DNA of 64,000 bases from NCBI GenBank assembly GCA_023440965.1, contig JAEZRC010000007.1, forward strand, positions 496,001 through 560,000, read 5' to 3'. The notes under the pieces are model-generated. The model was not told where the DNA came from. It did no database searches and saw only the letters and a program-made list of their open reading frames with translations. This document shows, piece by piece, positions 1 to 8,286 of this stretch (position 1 is the first letter of the stretch; every line of letters begins with the position of its first letter). The translations under genes and the position numbers were made by a program. Origin of the DNA: Bacillota bacterium (GTDB taxonomy: Bacteria; Bacillota; Clostridia; Oscillospirales; Ruminococcaceae).

Positions 1-822
1 AACACGAAGAGAAACATCTGTCTTTTCATCCTTCTTGTATTCAACGCCAGCAAAAGACATAACCTTTTTCATTATATTCTGAACTGTATCAACTTCAAAA
101 AGATTTCCCACATCCTGCATTGCACAAGCAAGTCTTTCAAGTCCCATACCAGTATCAATGTTCTTGCTCTTCATTTCAGCATAATTGCCGTTTCCATCGC
201 TGTCAAACTGAGAAAACACGAGGTTCCATATTTCTATAACTCTGTCGCAGTCACTTGCCTGTTCAAAATTTTCGAAAGGACCGTACTTTTCACCTCTGTC
301 AAAATGAATTTCTGAACAAGGGCCACAAGGGCCAGAACCGTGCTCCCAGAAGTTATCAGCCTTACCAAGACGAATAATTCTTTCGTGAGGTATCCCAATC
401 AAATTTTCCCAAAGATCGTGAGCCTCATCGTCATCTTCATATATTGTTATCCATAGTCTGTCTGCCGGAATTTCAAGTGTTTTCGTCAGAAACTCCCAAC
501 CCCACGCAATAGCATCCTTCTTAAAGTAATCGCCAAATGAGAAGTTACCAAGCATTTCAAAGTAAGTTCCGTGGCGAGCTGTGTGGCCAACCCTCTCAAT
601 ATCAGGAGTTCTGATACATTTTTGACAGGTTGTTACTCTGACATTCGGAGGAGTTTCGGTTCCTAAAAAGAATTTTTTTAATGGTGCCATACCTGAATTG
701 ATTAAAAGCAGGCTGTTATCGCCTTGCGGCACTAATGGAAAACTGTTAAGTCGTGTATGACCTTTGCTTTCAAAGAAAGAAAGATATTTTTCCCTAAGTT
801 CGTTCAAACCAGTCCACTGCAT
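1..822 (-). CDS. alaS: Alanine-tRNA ligase, N-terminal part (cut by window edge)
   Basis: Class II aminoacyl-tRNA synthetase that charges tRNA-Ala in the cytoplasm. The frame opens at ATG 822-820 behind an AAGGGGAT ribosome site and stays open to base 1, giving about 274 N-terminal residues of a protein usually near 870. Family stretches visible are the opening WTGLNELREKYLSFFESKGH, the class II motif region RHGTYFEMLGNFSFGDYFK, and GSGPCGPCSEIHFDRG. The editing and C-Ala domains lie outside the window. An Ala-type T-box leader sits directly upstream and confirms the identity. The product is certain; the missing 3' part cannot be judged here. Confidence 0.97.
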   Translation of the reverse strand, partial: MQWTGLNELREKYLSFFESKGHTRLNSFPLVPQGDNSLLLINSGMAPLKKFFLGTETPPNVRVTTCQKCIRTPDIERVGHTARHGTYFEMLGNFSFGDYFKKDAIAWGWEFLTKTLEIPADRLWITIYEDDDEAHDLWENLIGIPHERIIRLGKADNFWEHGSGPCGPCSEIHFDRGEKYGPFENFEQASDCDRVIEIWNLVFSQFDSDGNGNYAEMKSKNIDTGMGLERLACAMQDVGNLFEVDTVQNIMKKVMSFAGVEYKKDEKTDVSLRV

Positions 823-859
823 AAGTTGATCCCCTTTATATTCTTTAATTTTTTACATC

Positions 860-1080
860 AAAAAAGCTCCGTCCGCATTGGGACGAAGCATTCGTGGTAC
901 CACCCAAATTGCGATAATATCAGATACCATCGCCACTTATATTCCTTTAACGCAGGATTACGTTATGACTCATCACCATAAAGCTCCAGGTGGCTCCTGA
1001 AATCTGACACGAAAGCTTTCACCAACCGCTTTCTCTCTGTGCTGCCAAAACAACAGTTTATCCCTTCAACGCCTGATATT
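860..1080 (-). promoter_or_regulatory. T-box leader (Ala specifier) of alaS
   Basis: tRNA-sensing antitermination leader. On the minus strand it has an AG-rich Stem I, a specifier region reading GGA-GCC-ACCTGG with GCC (Ala) at 994-992, the T-box core TGGGTGGTACCACG at 906-893, and a terminator whose arms are 881-889 and 866-874, followed by six U. Uncharged tRNA-Ala should pair with GCC and the TGGT bulge and allow read-through into alaS. The specifier was assigned by its ACCTnGAGC neighbour, which the second T-box in this window shares. Confidence 0.95.
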
Positions 1081-1089
1081 CCGTAATTA

Positions 1090-1117
1090 ATTATAACAAA
1101 TCACAATAATATGTCAA
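1090..1117 (-). promoter_or_regulatory. Promoter of alaS T-box leader
   Basis: TTGACA at 1117-1112 and TATAAT at 1095-1090 with a 16-base spacer, placed just ahead of the T-box leader. Confidence 0.85.
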
Positions 1118-1151
1118 GTATTATTATTTATAATATCTTTATTCTTAGCAT

Positions 1152-1940
1152 TTATTTGTCATTAATTCCAACAGAATCCTTAAATGTTGTTTTTACGTCA
1201 TCATCAGAGCCAACAAGATATTCATATTCAGGATTAAGCTCACCTTTTTGATCATAATATGGCTGAATAATATGCTTTCTTATTATAGGATAGCAGTTAA
1301 ACGCTACTATTAATCCAATTAAAGCAAATGGGAACAATGGTATTAAAATCATTGAAAAAGGGAAAAACAAAACATTGAATGCTACTATAATTGCAACAAT
1401 AACAAAAGTAATTAAGTTAGTTTTAAGTTCTACAATAGACAGAATCAAGGAATTTTTAATAATTTCAGAGATTTTTAAATTTGTTGATACTATCATCAGG
1501 AAAATGTAGAACTGCATTGATACAATAACAAAAGCAACAGATCCCATAATTATCATAAGAGCGGTAAATGATGTCTTTTCTTTTGCAAGAGTGAAATAAT
1601 AATAAAGCGCACTTGATACAATACCTATTAGTCCAAGATCAATTAGCCCAACAATGAAAGACTGCTTAAAATTACTCTTGAACGCAGTAAAGAAATCAGA
1701 AAACATAAATGTGCTTCTCTCCTGCGAATAATTTCTTGAAATTTTCATTAGAGCAGATGTTGCAGGGCCTATAGTAACAATAGGAATACACATTATTAAG
1801 TATAAAGCATTTAAACCAATCATACGCCAAAACTTTCTCCAATAAATTCTGAAGAATATAATTACTCTGCTTTCATTTTTTCCGTTCTTAGCAACACCGC
1901 TTGGCTTCTTTTTGCCGCTGCCGAATTTAAAACCTTCCAA
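1152..1940 (-). CDS. DUF624 (YesL-like) membrane protein
   Basis: A 262-residue integral membrane protein with a TTG start behind AAGGAG. After a basic N-terminal tail (to about residue 30) come several hydrophobic helices; the stretch LNALYLIMCIPIVTIGPATSA resembles the DUF624/YesL family, often found near sugar transporters. The C-terminal tail is hydrophilic and acidic. Function in this family is not established. It lies 18 bases after the SpoIIM-like gene on the same strand, so the two are probably cotranscribed. No terminator is obvious between it and the alaS leader promoter. Confidence 0.7.
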   Translation of the reverse strand: MEGFKFGSGKKKPSGVAKNGKNESRVIIFFRIYWRKFWRMIGLNALYLIMCIPIVTIGPATSALMKISRNYSQERSTFMFSDFFTAFKSNFKQSFIVGLIDLGLIGIVSSALYYYFTLAKEKTSFTALMIIMGSVAFVIVSMQFYIFLMIVSTNLKISEIIKNSLILSIVELKTNLITFVIVAIIVAFNVLFFPFSMILIPLFPFALIGLIVAFNCYPIIRKHIIQPYYDQKGELNPEYEYLVGSDDDVKTTFKDSVGINDK

Positions 1941-1958
1941 ATTTTACACTCCTTGAAT

Positions 1959-2573
1959 TTATAATAGTAATTTTGCAAAAACAAATGTACATAGGCAATC
2001 AATCAAAGATGCTGACAACATTATTATTTCAAGTATACCGAATTTTTGGCAATAAAGGCTTGTTATTTCCTTCATTCCGTTTGTATTTGTATCAAAAAAA
2101 GCTTTTCTTGCAAAGATATTTGAAAGCCTAACAGCCTCACGTATTCCGATAACAAGAGCAAAAACAGATACAAGTGTATACGGTATAATCAACAACAATA
2201 TTATTAGAAATCCTTTTGCACCTGAAACAGCATATATCTGTGCTAAAGAAGCTCCAAGACCAAGTCCTTTTAATAATGGAATCAATAACTCAACAGGCTG
2301 TGATACTGCCCAAAACCCCAGAATAAAAACTACAAAAAGCTGTGCTGTTAAAGATAAAAATGACTCGAAGAACAATTTCAAAAAATCAACGTCAGATCTT
2401 TCTTCAACAAATTCTGTAGAAACAAAGGATAATTTATTCAGCGATGATGAATCAAGACCACAAAAGACCAACACACCAATAATGACTCCGCCAGTCAATA
2501 TTCCAATTACGAGGATAAAAAAACTGTTTTTTTCAATAAACGAAAATGCTTGACTTTTTTTATTTTCTTGCAT
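1959..2573 (-). CDS. spoIIM: Stage II sporulation protein M-like membrane protein
   Basis: A 204-residue membrane protein with about five hydrophobic segments and the SpoIIM-type pattern: an N-terminal helix, the LKGLGLGASLAQIYAVSG loop, and a C-terminal helix pair. In spore formers SpoIIM forms the DMP complex with SpoIID and SpoIIP that drives engulfment; related DUF95 proteins occur in non-sporulating bacteria as well. Start ATG with AAAGGACG upstream. spoIID and spoIIP are not in the window, so sporulation ability cannot be concluded. The family assignment is good; the exact role is inferred. Confidence 0.8.
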   Translation of the reverse strand: MQENKKSQAFSFIEKNSFFILVIGILTGGVIIGVLVFCGLDSSSLNKLSFVSTEFVEERSDVDFLKLFFESFLSLTAQLFVVFILGFWAVSQPVELLIPLLKGLGLGASLAQIYAVSGAKGFLIILLLIIPYTLVSVFALVIGIREAVRLSNIFARKAFFDTNTNGMKEITSLYCQKFGILEIIMLSASLIDCLCTFVFAKLLL

Positions 2574-2636
2574 ATAACTCGTCCTTTTCTTTTAGTATTT
2601 GTACACTAATATGCAAGGACAAGCAATTATATTACA

Positions 2637-3437
2637 TTATTTTGAAAGCTCGTAGGCACGCTTTGTACAAGCATCACACGCATTGTCAACAATTCCAGTA
2701 AGATTACCTTTATATAGTTCATCCAGACCTTTAAGGGTTGTTCCCCCTGGTGATGATACCATTTTTATGAGTTCATCAATAGAATAGCCTGAATCAGTAA
2801 TCATCTTAGCAGAGCCTATAAGTGACTTTGCAAATAATGTTTTTGCAACGTCTTCAGAAATATCCTGAGCTTTTGCATAATCAATAAAGCCTTTAGCAAA
2901 AAGATATATGAAAGCTGGGCTACTTCCATTTATAGCAATAATCTCCTTCATTTTTTCCTTATTAATCACCGCAATTTCACCACATGAAGCAAAAATATTA
3001 CATACAAGACTGAATTCTTCATCATTGACAGGTTCAACTTGCGCAAGTGCTGTTGCACCCTCACCCAAAAGCAGAGGAGTATTCGGCATAACAAGAATAA
3101 CTTTTGCGTCAGGCATTGTCTTTGACTTTATATATTCAGCTGTTATACCAGCAGCGATTGAAACAATGACAGTATCTTTTGTAACATATTCAGAGATATT
3201 ATCAAGCAAATCATCAAACATCTGTGGCTTTACTGCAAGAAATATAAATTTGCATTTTTTGCAGATTTCTGCTGCATTTACAGCAGGTTCAACGCCAAAT
3301 TCTTTTAAAGAATTAATCTTATCTGTATCAATGTCTGTTGCAAAAACTGATAAGTTTTTTACTAATTCGCTTTTAAAGATACCTTTCATTATGGCTGTTC
3401 CCATATTTCCGGCACCAATAAATCCTATGTTAATCAT
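2637..3437 (-). CDS. proC: Pyrroline-5-carboxylate reductase
   Basis: NAD(P)H-dependent last step of proline synthesis, cytoplasmic. The N-terminal Rossmann motif is GFIGAGNMGTAI at residues 4-15. VMPNTPLLLGEG and the C-terminal MVSSPGGTTLKGL signature, the substrate-binding end of the family, are intact. Start taken at ATG 3437 (MINIGF) because GAGGATGAT lies correctly before it; the in-frame ATG 21 bases upstream has no ribosome site. Length 266 residues is normal. No other proline gene is adjacent. Confidence 0.96.
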   Translation of the reverse strand: MINIGFIGAGNMGTAIMKGIFKSELVKNLSVFATDIDTDKINSLKEFGVEPAVNAAEICKKCKFIFLAVKPQMFDDLLDNISEYVTKDTVIVSIAAGITAEYIKSKTMPDAKVILVMPNTPLLLGEGATALAQVEPVNDEEFSLVCNIFASCGEIAVINKEKMKEIIAINGSSPAFIYLFAKGFIDYAKAQDISEDVAKTLFAKSLIGSAKMITDSGYSIDELIKMVSSPGGTTLKGLDELYKGNLTGIVDNACDACTKRAYELSK

Positions 3438-3467
3438 ATAATCATCCTCTATAAACATAATAGTATA

Positions 3468-3496
3468 ATTATATGCTATTTATTTAATAAATGCAA
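3468..3496 (-). promoter_or_regulatory. Promoter of proC
   Basis: TTGCAT at 3496-3491 and TATAAT at 3473-3468 with a 17-base spacer, ending about 31 bases before the proC start. Confidence 0.7.
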
Positions 3497-3502
3497 GACT
3501 AA

Positions 3503-4126
3503 TCAGACTGTTACCACCGATTTCCCGAATACTCTTTTATATGCTGTAAGTGTCACAGGCAATAATATAAACAAAAGTGGAAAGTCAACAATAAGCTCTA
3601 TTACATTCTTAGGAATACGTAGCATTATAGCTGCAGAATATGATTCAGATGAAATAAAACCATAATGAAGATTTGCCCATGTATTAATAAATATATTAAT
3701 AATTATTACATCAAGAAGTCTTGCTACAATTATTCTTAGCAACAAAGTAATATCCGTAACCTTATTATCTTTTTTCCTTGAAATAAGGATTTTATAAGAA
3801 TCTCTTTTATTATAAAGAACCAATCCATATATCAGACCTTGTAAAGAAGCAATTGCTGTATATACTGGCATAAATCCGCCTTGAGGAAAAGCAATATATC
3901 CAACAATATCACATACCATTGCCGCGAAAAATCCAACAGTAGGACCAAACAGCATCCCAATAATTGCAATAGCAATAAATGCAAAATTAACCTTTGCAAA
4001 TGGAAGAGGGATTGTGTATGCCTCAAGAATCATTGATACCGCTATAAACATTCCTGTAATAGTAATACATCTCATACTTTTCAACTCTTTAGCTGAATTT
4101 GAAAAAAGCGCAAAAAAACCTTTCAT
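3503..4126 (-). CDS. folT: ECF transporter folate-specificity component (FolT-like)
   Basis: S component of an energy-coupling-factor importer, expected to bind folate and join a shared EcfA/A'/T module encoded elsewhere. It is a 207-residue, highly hydrophobic protein; MCIT.TGMFIAVSMILE and the PQGGFMP loop fit S components of the folate/biotin type. The substrate rests mainly on the tetrahydrofolate riboswitch upstream. Start taken at ATG 4126 (MKGFFA) with GGAGG four bases before; the longer frame upstream runs into the leader and lacks a ribosome site. Confidence 0.85.
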   Translation of the reverse strand: MKGFFALFSNSAKELKSMRCITITGMFIAVSMILEAYTIPLPFAKVNFAFIAIAIIGMLFGPTVGFFAAMVCDIVGYIAFPQGGFMPVYTAIASLQGLIYGLVLYNKRDSYKILISRKKDNKVTDITLLLRIIVARLLDVIIINIFINTWANLHYGFISSESYSAAIMLRIPKNVIELIVDFPLLFILLPVTLTAYKRVFGKSVVTV

Positions 4127-4224
4127 TTTAAACCTCCAAATTATGTACTGGTCTTGTACGAAATTATACAAAACCGCTATCTGCTGTTTTGCATAATGGA
4201 GTAATTAAAAGAAAGGCTCCTTTT

Positions 4225-4332
4225 ATGCATTCAGCGGGATGCGAAAATTATACCGCAATCCGTTTCCAGATTTTCGTTCAGACAGCAACTCCCCGTCTGT
4301 CTGACACTTTACGCACAATTTTCTACTCTGTA
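4225..4332 (-). promoter_or_regulatory. Tetrahydrofolate riboswitch (folT motif)
   Basis: The minus strand shows the conserved blocks in order: AGAGTAG (4329-4323), GCGTAAAGTG, ACGGGGAGTTG, GAACGAA, GCGGT and GCATCCCGCT (4242-4233). The P2 arms GAAAATT and AATTTTC are complementary. This is the THF-binding aptamer found before folate transport and synthesis genes in Firmicutes. It ends about 100 bases before the folT start; that spacer contains weak GTAC and AAAAC/GTTTT pairings, so the expression platform is unclear. Confidence 0.9.
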
Positions 4333-4359
4333 TGCTAATATTAAATATAATATCCGAAA

Positions 4360-5322
4360 TTAGAATGATATTTCATCAGCAATCTTATAAAGATCATATT
4401 CAAATTGCTTCTTCATAGATAAAGCTTCCTGAATATCAAAATCAACAATCTTATTGTCTTGAATTCCTACTACTCTGTTACCGATTCCCTTTTCAAGAAG
4501 TTCAACAGCATAATACCCAAGCTGTGTGGCGGCAACACGGTCACGTACTGTCGGTGAACCACCACGCTGAACATGTCCAAGAATTGTTGCTCTTGATTCA
4601 ATACCTGTTCTCTCTTCAATTTCCTTAGCAATCTGTTCAGAATTGCCGATACCTTCAGAAACAACAATAATAAAATGCTGCTTACCTGTTTTTCTTGTTT
4701 CAATCATTTTAGCAATAATATCATCAAGATTATAAGGTACTTCAGTTGTTATTACTGATGTAGCGCCACACGCAACACCAGTATTGACAGCGATATAACC
4801 AGCATTTCTACCCATTACTTCAACAACACTGCAACGGTCATGTGATTGTGCTGTATCGCGAATTTTGTCAACCATTTCAACAGCAGTATTCATCGCTGTA
4901 TCATAACCGATTGTATATTCAGTACAAGAAATATCATTATCGATTGTACCTGGCAAACCAACACAAGGGATACCAGCCTTTGAAAGATCAGCTGCTCCTC
5001 TGAAGGAGCCATCTCCACCGATGACAACGATTCCATCAAGACCTGCTTCAACACAACGCTGTCTTGCTTTTTCTACGCCTTCTGCATATCTGAATTCAGG
5101 GCATCTGGCTGTATATAGTATTGTTCCACCACGCTGAATGATATCCGAAACACTTCTCTCATTCATTTCAACCATATCGCCATGAATAAGTCCGTTGTAA
5201 CCACGACGAATTCCGATTACCTTCATGCCCTTTCTGATTGCTGCTCTAGTAACTGCACGAATAGCAGCGTTCATTCCTGGAGCATCTCCTCCACTTGTCA
5301 ATATACCTATTGTTTTAGCCAT
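4360..5322 (-). CDS. pfkA: ATP-dependent 6-phosphofructokinase
   Basis: Committed step of glycolysis: fructose-6-phosphate + ATP to fructose-1,6-bisphosphate. The 320-residue length fits the bacterial enzyme. The phosphate-binding start GILTSGGDAPGMNAAIRAV, the ATP site GGDGSFRGA, the catalytic loop GTIDNDI and the DTAMNTAVE segment are present. The Gly of GGDGS indicates the ATP-using rather than the pyrophosphate-using form. It has its own promoter; no partner pyruvate kinase gene follows. Confidence 0.97.
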   Translation of the reverse strand: MAKTIGILTSGGDAPGMNAAIRAVTRAAIRKGMKVIGIRRGYNGLIHGDMVEMNERSVSDIIQRGGTILYTARCPEFRYAEGVEKARQRCVEAGLDGIVVIGGDGSFRGAADLSKAGIPCVGLPGTIDNDISCTEYTIGYDTAMNTAVEMVDKIRDTAQSHDRCSVVEVMGRNAGYIAVNTGVACGATSVITTEVPYNLDDIIAKMIETRKTGKQHFIIVVSEGIGNSEQIAKEIEERTGIESRATILGHVQRGGSPTVRDRVAATQLGYYAVELLEKGIGNRVVGIQDNKIVDFDIQEALSMKKQFEYDLYKIADEISF

Positions 5323-5371
5323 GATTATTCCTCCAATTTATGTAAAGCAATTTCAAATTTTTATTTCTATA

Positions 5372-5400
5372 ATTTTATCACATTTACATATTAGTGTCAA
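5372..5400 (-). promoter_or_regulatory. Promoter of pfkA
   Basis: TTGACA at 5400-5395 and TAAAAT at 5377-5372, spacer 17 bases, about 50 bases before the start codon. Confidence 0.85.
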
Positions 5401-5628
5401 TATAATAAAGACATCTACCTACATAAAAACAACTAAACTTACAGAATTATTCTGCCTGTTTAATTTTAAATTATTAATAAAACATACCATTAAGTAATAC
5501 CGATTATATCATACATAGTTTTTATATTATAATTTGAAATAATGAAAAAAGTAACTATTTTTTCTTATTTATTGGCAAAAATGTGTATATAATTTCTGTG
5601 TACACCTTTTATTTATGTTATATGAAGA
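5401..5628. other. AT-rich intergenic stretch
   Basis: This part of the gap between pfkA and the kinase-like gene is very AT-rich. I see no gene, no convincing terminator and no dyad in it. Confidence 0.5.
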
Positions 5629-7320
5629 TTAATTTATGCCATTTTGTGAAACTGAAACGTACACAATAAGCTCCTCATTATTGGAAACATCAACTGTTCC
5701 CATTTTACTTAGCTGAATAACATATCCCGCCGCAACCTCTGAAGATTCCATTGGCTGCACCTTATATTTAATTCCTGCTTCGTTAAGCTTGCTTACATAA
5801 TCCTTCTCAGTTAAACCAGCATACTCAGGAATCTGAACATTCTTCGGACCTTTGCTAACCTTTACGTTAATCTTTGAGCCAGTATCAACTTCTCTGTTTG
5901 CTTCAACGTCCTGCTCATATATAATACCCTTATCATACTTATCATTATAATCGTATGTAGGAATTATCTTCAGATTTTTAGTGTAGAATTCATTCAAGTT
6001 TTCATAAACTGAGCCAACAAAGTCAGGCAAAAGAACCTTTTGCTTGTCATTCTCAGAAGAAGCGTCAACTGCAGAAGATGATGATAAAACTGATGAACTT
6101 TCGTCAGAAGAAACATCGCTAGCTACCGAAGGAATGTCGTAATCATTTTTATCATCTTTATCGTCATTTCCACCAAGAAAAGCGAAAATAAATATAACAA
6201 TTAAAATTGCACAAAGCAAGGTTGCACCCATAACAAACAGGAAAATTCTTGAACTCTTTACTTTGGTCTCTTTATCTTCTGGTAGGTTATTCTTCTTTTG
6301 CTGTATTGATTGTTTCGGAATAATAATTGTAGATGTTTCCGAGCGTTTTGATTCGGAATAATTTGTCTGGTCAAAAAGCCTTGTAACGAGCTCAGTTATA
6401 GTCTGGATACGAGCTTTATGGTTGACCTTCAAGCCATTCATAATGACCTTTGATATATTCTCTGGAATTCTGCTGTTAATTTGTGAAGGTTCAACAAGGC
6501 TGTCATTACCTATTCTGCTGACAGATTCAGTAGGCATACATCCAGAAAGGCATCTATATAAAATAGCTGAAATTGAGTAAACATCTGTCCATGTACCCTG
6601 CCAGCTATCTGATGAATACTGTTCAGGTGCTGCATATCCTGCAAATAATTCAGGGGCAATATCTGAATCAGAAGTCCTTGCGGCAACTGTACAAAAACCT
6701 GAAATTTTAAAATCACCAGTATTAGTATAGTAAATTGTATCAAGGCTTAAACCACGATGAATAATTCCCGAATTATGAAGCAGGCTTAGTGTAGTAAATA
6801 TAGGTGGAAAGAGCTTTTTCACATCAAGCCATGAAATCATACCAGAATTATCCTGAAGGTAGTGCTTGAGTGTTTTTCCTTCAACAAATTCCGACACGAT
6901 ATATGACGTATTGTTTTCATTAAACACTTCATAAACTAAACATATGTGAGAAAGCGTCCTCATTTTCATTAACGATTTATGAAGTTCTGAAAACTCTGAC
7001 ATCAGATTTTTATACTGAACCAGCTTACGTGGATTTATACTGACAAGATTGCTACCAGGAACCCTTGTGCAAAGGGTATCCGGGAAAAACTCTCTGACTT
7101 CAACTTTTTTATTAGTAACATTGTCATATCCGATGTAGGTTGCACCTTCACCGTTATAACGAAGTAATTTTCCAACTATATATCTATTATTTATAATTGT
7201 TTTTGGCGGAAGATAAGAGGGAAGGTATGGTGTACCATCAAAATACCCACATACTGGGCATTTCGGATCATCATCTATCGGACTCATACAACCCATACAG
7301 AGCTTTAAATTATTGCCCAT
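5629..7320 (-). CDS. Membrane PASTA protein with zinc ribbon and degenerate Ser/Thr kinase domain
   Basis: A 563-residue protein. Order: a CxxC...CxxC zinc ribbon (C8, C11, C21, C24), a Hanks-type kinase fold (about 45-315), one transmembrane helix (about 358-382), a Ser-rich linker, and two PASTA repeats (about 429-491 and 493-560) outside the cell. PASTA kinases of Firmicutes sense muropeptides and control wall growth. Here the ATP-binding lysine is Arg (R76), HRD reads HRG (188-190) and DFG reads GFC (208-210), while the APE motif (231-233) is kept. I infer a pseudokinase receptor or scaffold. No PP2C phosphatase gene is adjacent. Start ATG follows CAGGAGGTACTT. Confidence 0.85.
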   Translation of the reverse strand: MGNNLKLCMGCMSPIDDDPKCPVCGYFDGTPYLPSYLPPKTIINNRYIVGKLLRYNGEGATYIGYDNVTNKKVEVREFFPDTLCTRVPGSNLVSINPRKLVQYKNLMSEFSELHKSLMKMRTLSHICLVYEVFNENNTSYIVSEFVEGKTLKHYLQDNSGMISWLDVKKLFPPIFTTLSLLHNSGIIHRGLSLDTIYYTNTGDFKISGFCTVAARTSDSDIAPELFAGYAAPEQYSSDSWQGTWTDVYSISAILYRCLSGCMPTESVSRIGNDSLVEPSQINSRIPENISKVIMNGLKVNHKARIQTITELVTRLFDQTNYSESKRSETSTIIIPKQSIQQKKNNLPEDKETKVKSSRIFLFVMGATLLCAILIVIFIFAFLGGNDDKDDKNDYDIPSVASDVSSDESSSVLSSSSAVDASSENDKQKVLLPDFVGSVYENLNEFYTKNLKIIPTYDYNDKYDKGIIYEQDVEANREVDTGSKINVKVSKGPKNVQIPEYAGLTEKDYVSKLNEAGIKYKVQPMESSEVAAGYVIQLSKMGTVDVSNNEELIVYVSVSQNGIN

Positions 7321-7350
7321 AAGTACCTCCTGAAAAAAATCATATATATT

Positions 7351-7379
7351 ATGATATCAATTTTTCTCTTTAATGTCAA
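7351..7379 (-). promoter_or_regulatory. Promoter of the PASTA pseudokinase gene
   Basis: TTGACA at 7379-7374 and TATCAT at 7356-7351, spacer 17 bases. Confidence 0.75.
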
Positions 7380-7437
7380 CTACTATAAAGGCTTTGTTAT
7401 AATACTGATAAATTTGTTTATAAATTGTAATAAATAC

Positions 7438-7459
7438 AGCACCCCTTTCGAGGTGCTGA
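7438..7459 (-). terminator. Terminator of the acyl-CoA ligase/epimerase operon
   Basis: A hairpin with arms CAGCACC and GGTGCTG lies directly after the stop of the epimerase-like gene; the U-tract is broken. Confidence 0.65.
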
Positions 7460-7464
7460 AACAA

Positions 7465-8265
7465 TTATTTTATAGATTTGACAAAATTTGAAAAATGTGA
7501 GAAGACAATACCAGCATCCTCAAGGTCAGGACACCATCTTTTTACCCATTCAAGAGTAATATAAGAATCATAACCATTTTCTTTGAGAATTTCAAGTGAT
7601 TTGTGCACGGGAACATCACCCTTGCCGATAATTTTATACTTTACATTATCGTTTTCTATTACAGAATCCTTAATATGAACGTATTTTACATACTTGCAGA
7701 TATTTAAATATGTTTCTTCAGGATCTTCATTAAAATACCTGTATGGATGATGAATATCCCATAGGACACCAGAATTTTCTCTGTCAACAGACTCCATGAA
7801 CTCTTTCATTACTGAGGACTCTGCGAGAATTCCGTTTGTTTCAATGAGAGGAGTAATTCCCTTCTTTGCCGCATAATCACAGATTCTCTGATATGCATAA
7901 ACTGAAGCACCAATATCAGATTTTTCCGGGTATGGCTTGTTTGTAATCATAACACGAATGTATTTTACTCCAAGCTTTGCTGCAAGGTCAGTATAAACCA
8001 TCGCTTCACCAAATACTGATTCAATATGACTTGAATCACCAACACATGCACCCGTTGCAAGCATTGAGATTTCCATGTTTTTTTTACTTAGCAGTTCTTT
8101 TGTTTTATCTAGATTTTCTTCCCTGAAAGGCTTTGCAAAAGGAGCAAATACTTCGTTTTCAATTCCTCTTATTTCAATACCATCAAGACCTAAATCCTTC
8201 GCTGTCGAAATCATTTCTTTAAAGTTCCAGTCAGGACATCCAAGAGTTGAAAATGCAAATTTCAT
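7465..8265 (-). CDS. Sugar phosphate isomerase/epimerase-like TIM-barrel protein
   Basis: A 266-residue protein of the xylose isomerase-like TIM-barrel (AP endonuclease 2) family. Visible blocks are FSTLGCPDW at the N-terminus, LDGIEIRG, LIETNG near the middle, GVLWDIHHP, and KDS...GKGDVP followed by the C-terminal ITLEW; these supply the metal-binding Glu/Asp/His set of the fold. The substrate cannot be read from sequence. Start ATG 8265 (MKFAF) has GAAAGG at proper distance. It follows the acyl-CoA ligase by 21 bases and shares its T-box-controlled transcript, an unusual partnership. Confidence 0.75.
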   Translation of the reverse strand: MKFAFSTLGCPDWNFKEMISTAKDLGLDGIEIRGIENEVFAPFAKPFREENLDKTKELLSKKNMEISMLATGACVGDSSHIESVFGEAMVYTDLAAKLGVKYIRVMITNKPYPEKSDIGASVYAYQRICDYAAKKGITPLIETNGILAESSVMKEFMESVDRENSGVLWDIHHPYRYFNEDPEETYLNICKYVKYVHIKDSVIENDNVKYKIIGKGDVPVHKSLEILKENGYDSYITLEWVKRWCPDLEDAGIVFSHFSNFVKSIK

Positions 8266-8286
8266 ATTATCAGACCTTTCTATCAA

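Noticed and set aside
2908..3441. Long plus-strand open frame opposite proC
   Set aside because: It lies fully antisense to a gene with clear family motifs and has no ribosome site or recognisable protein pattern.
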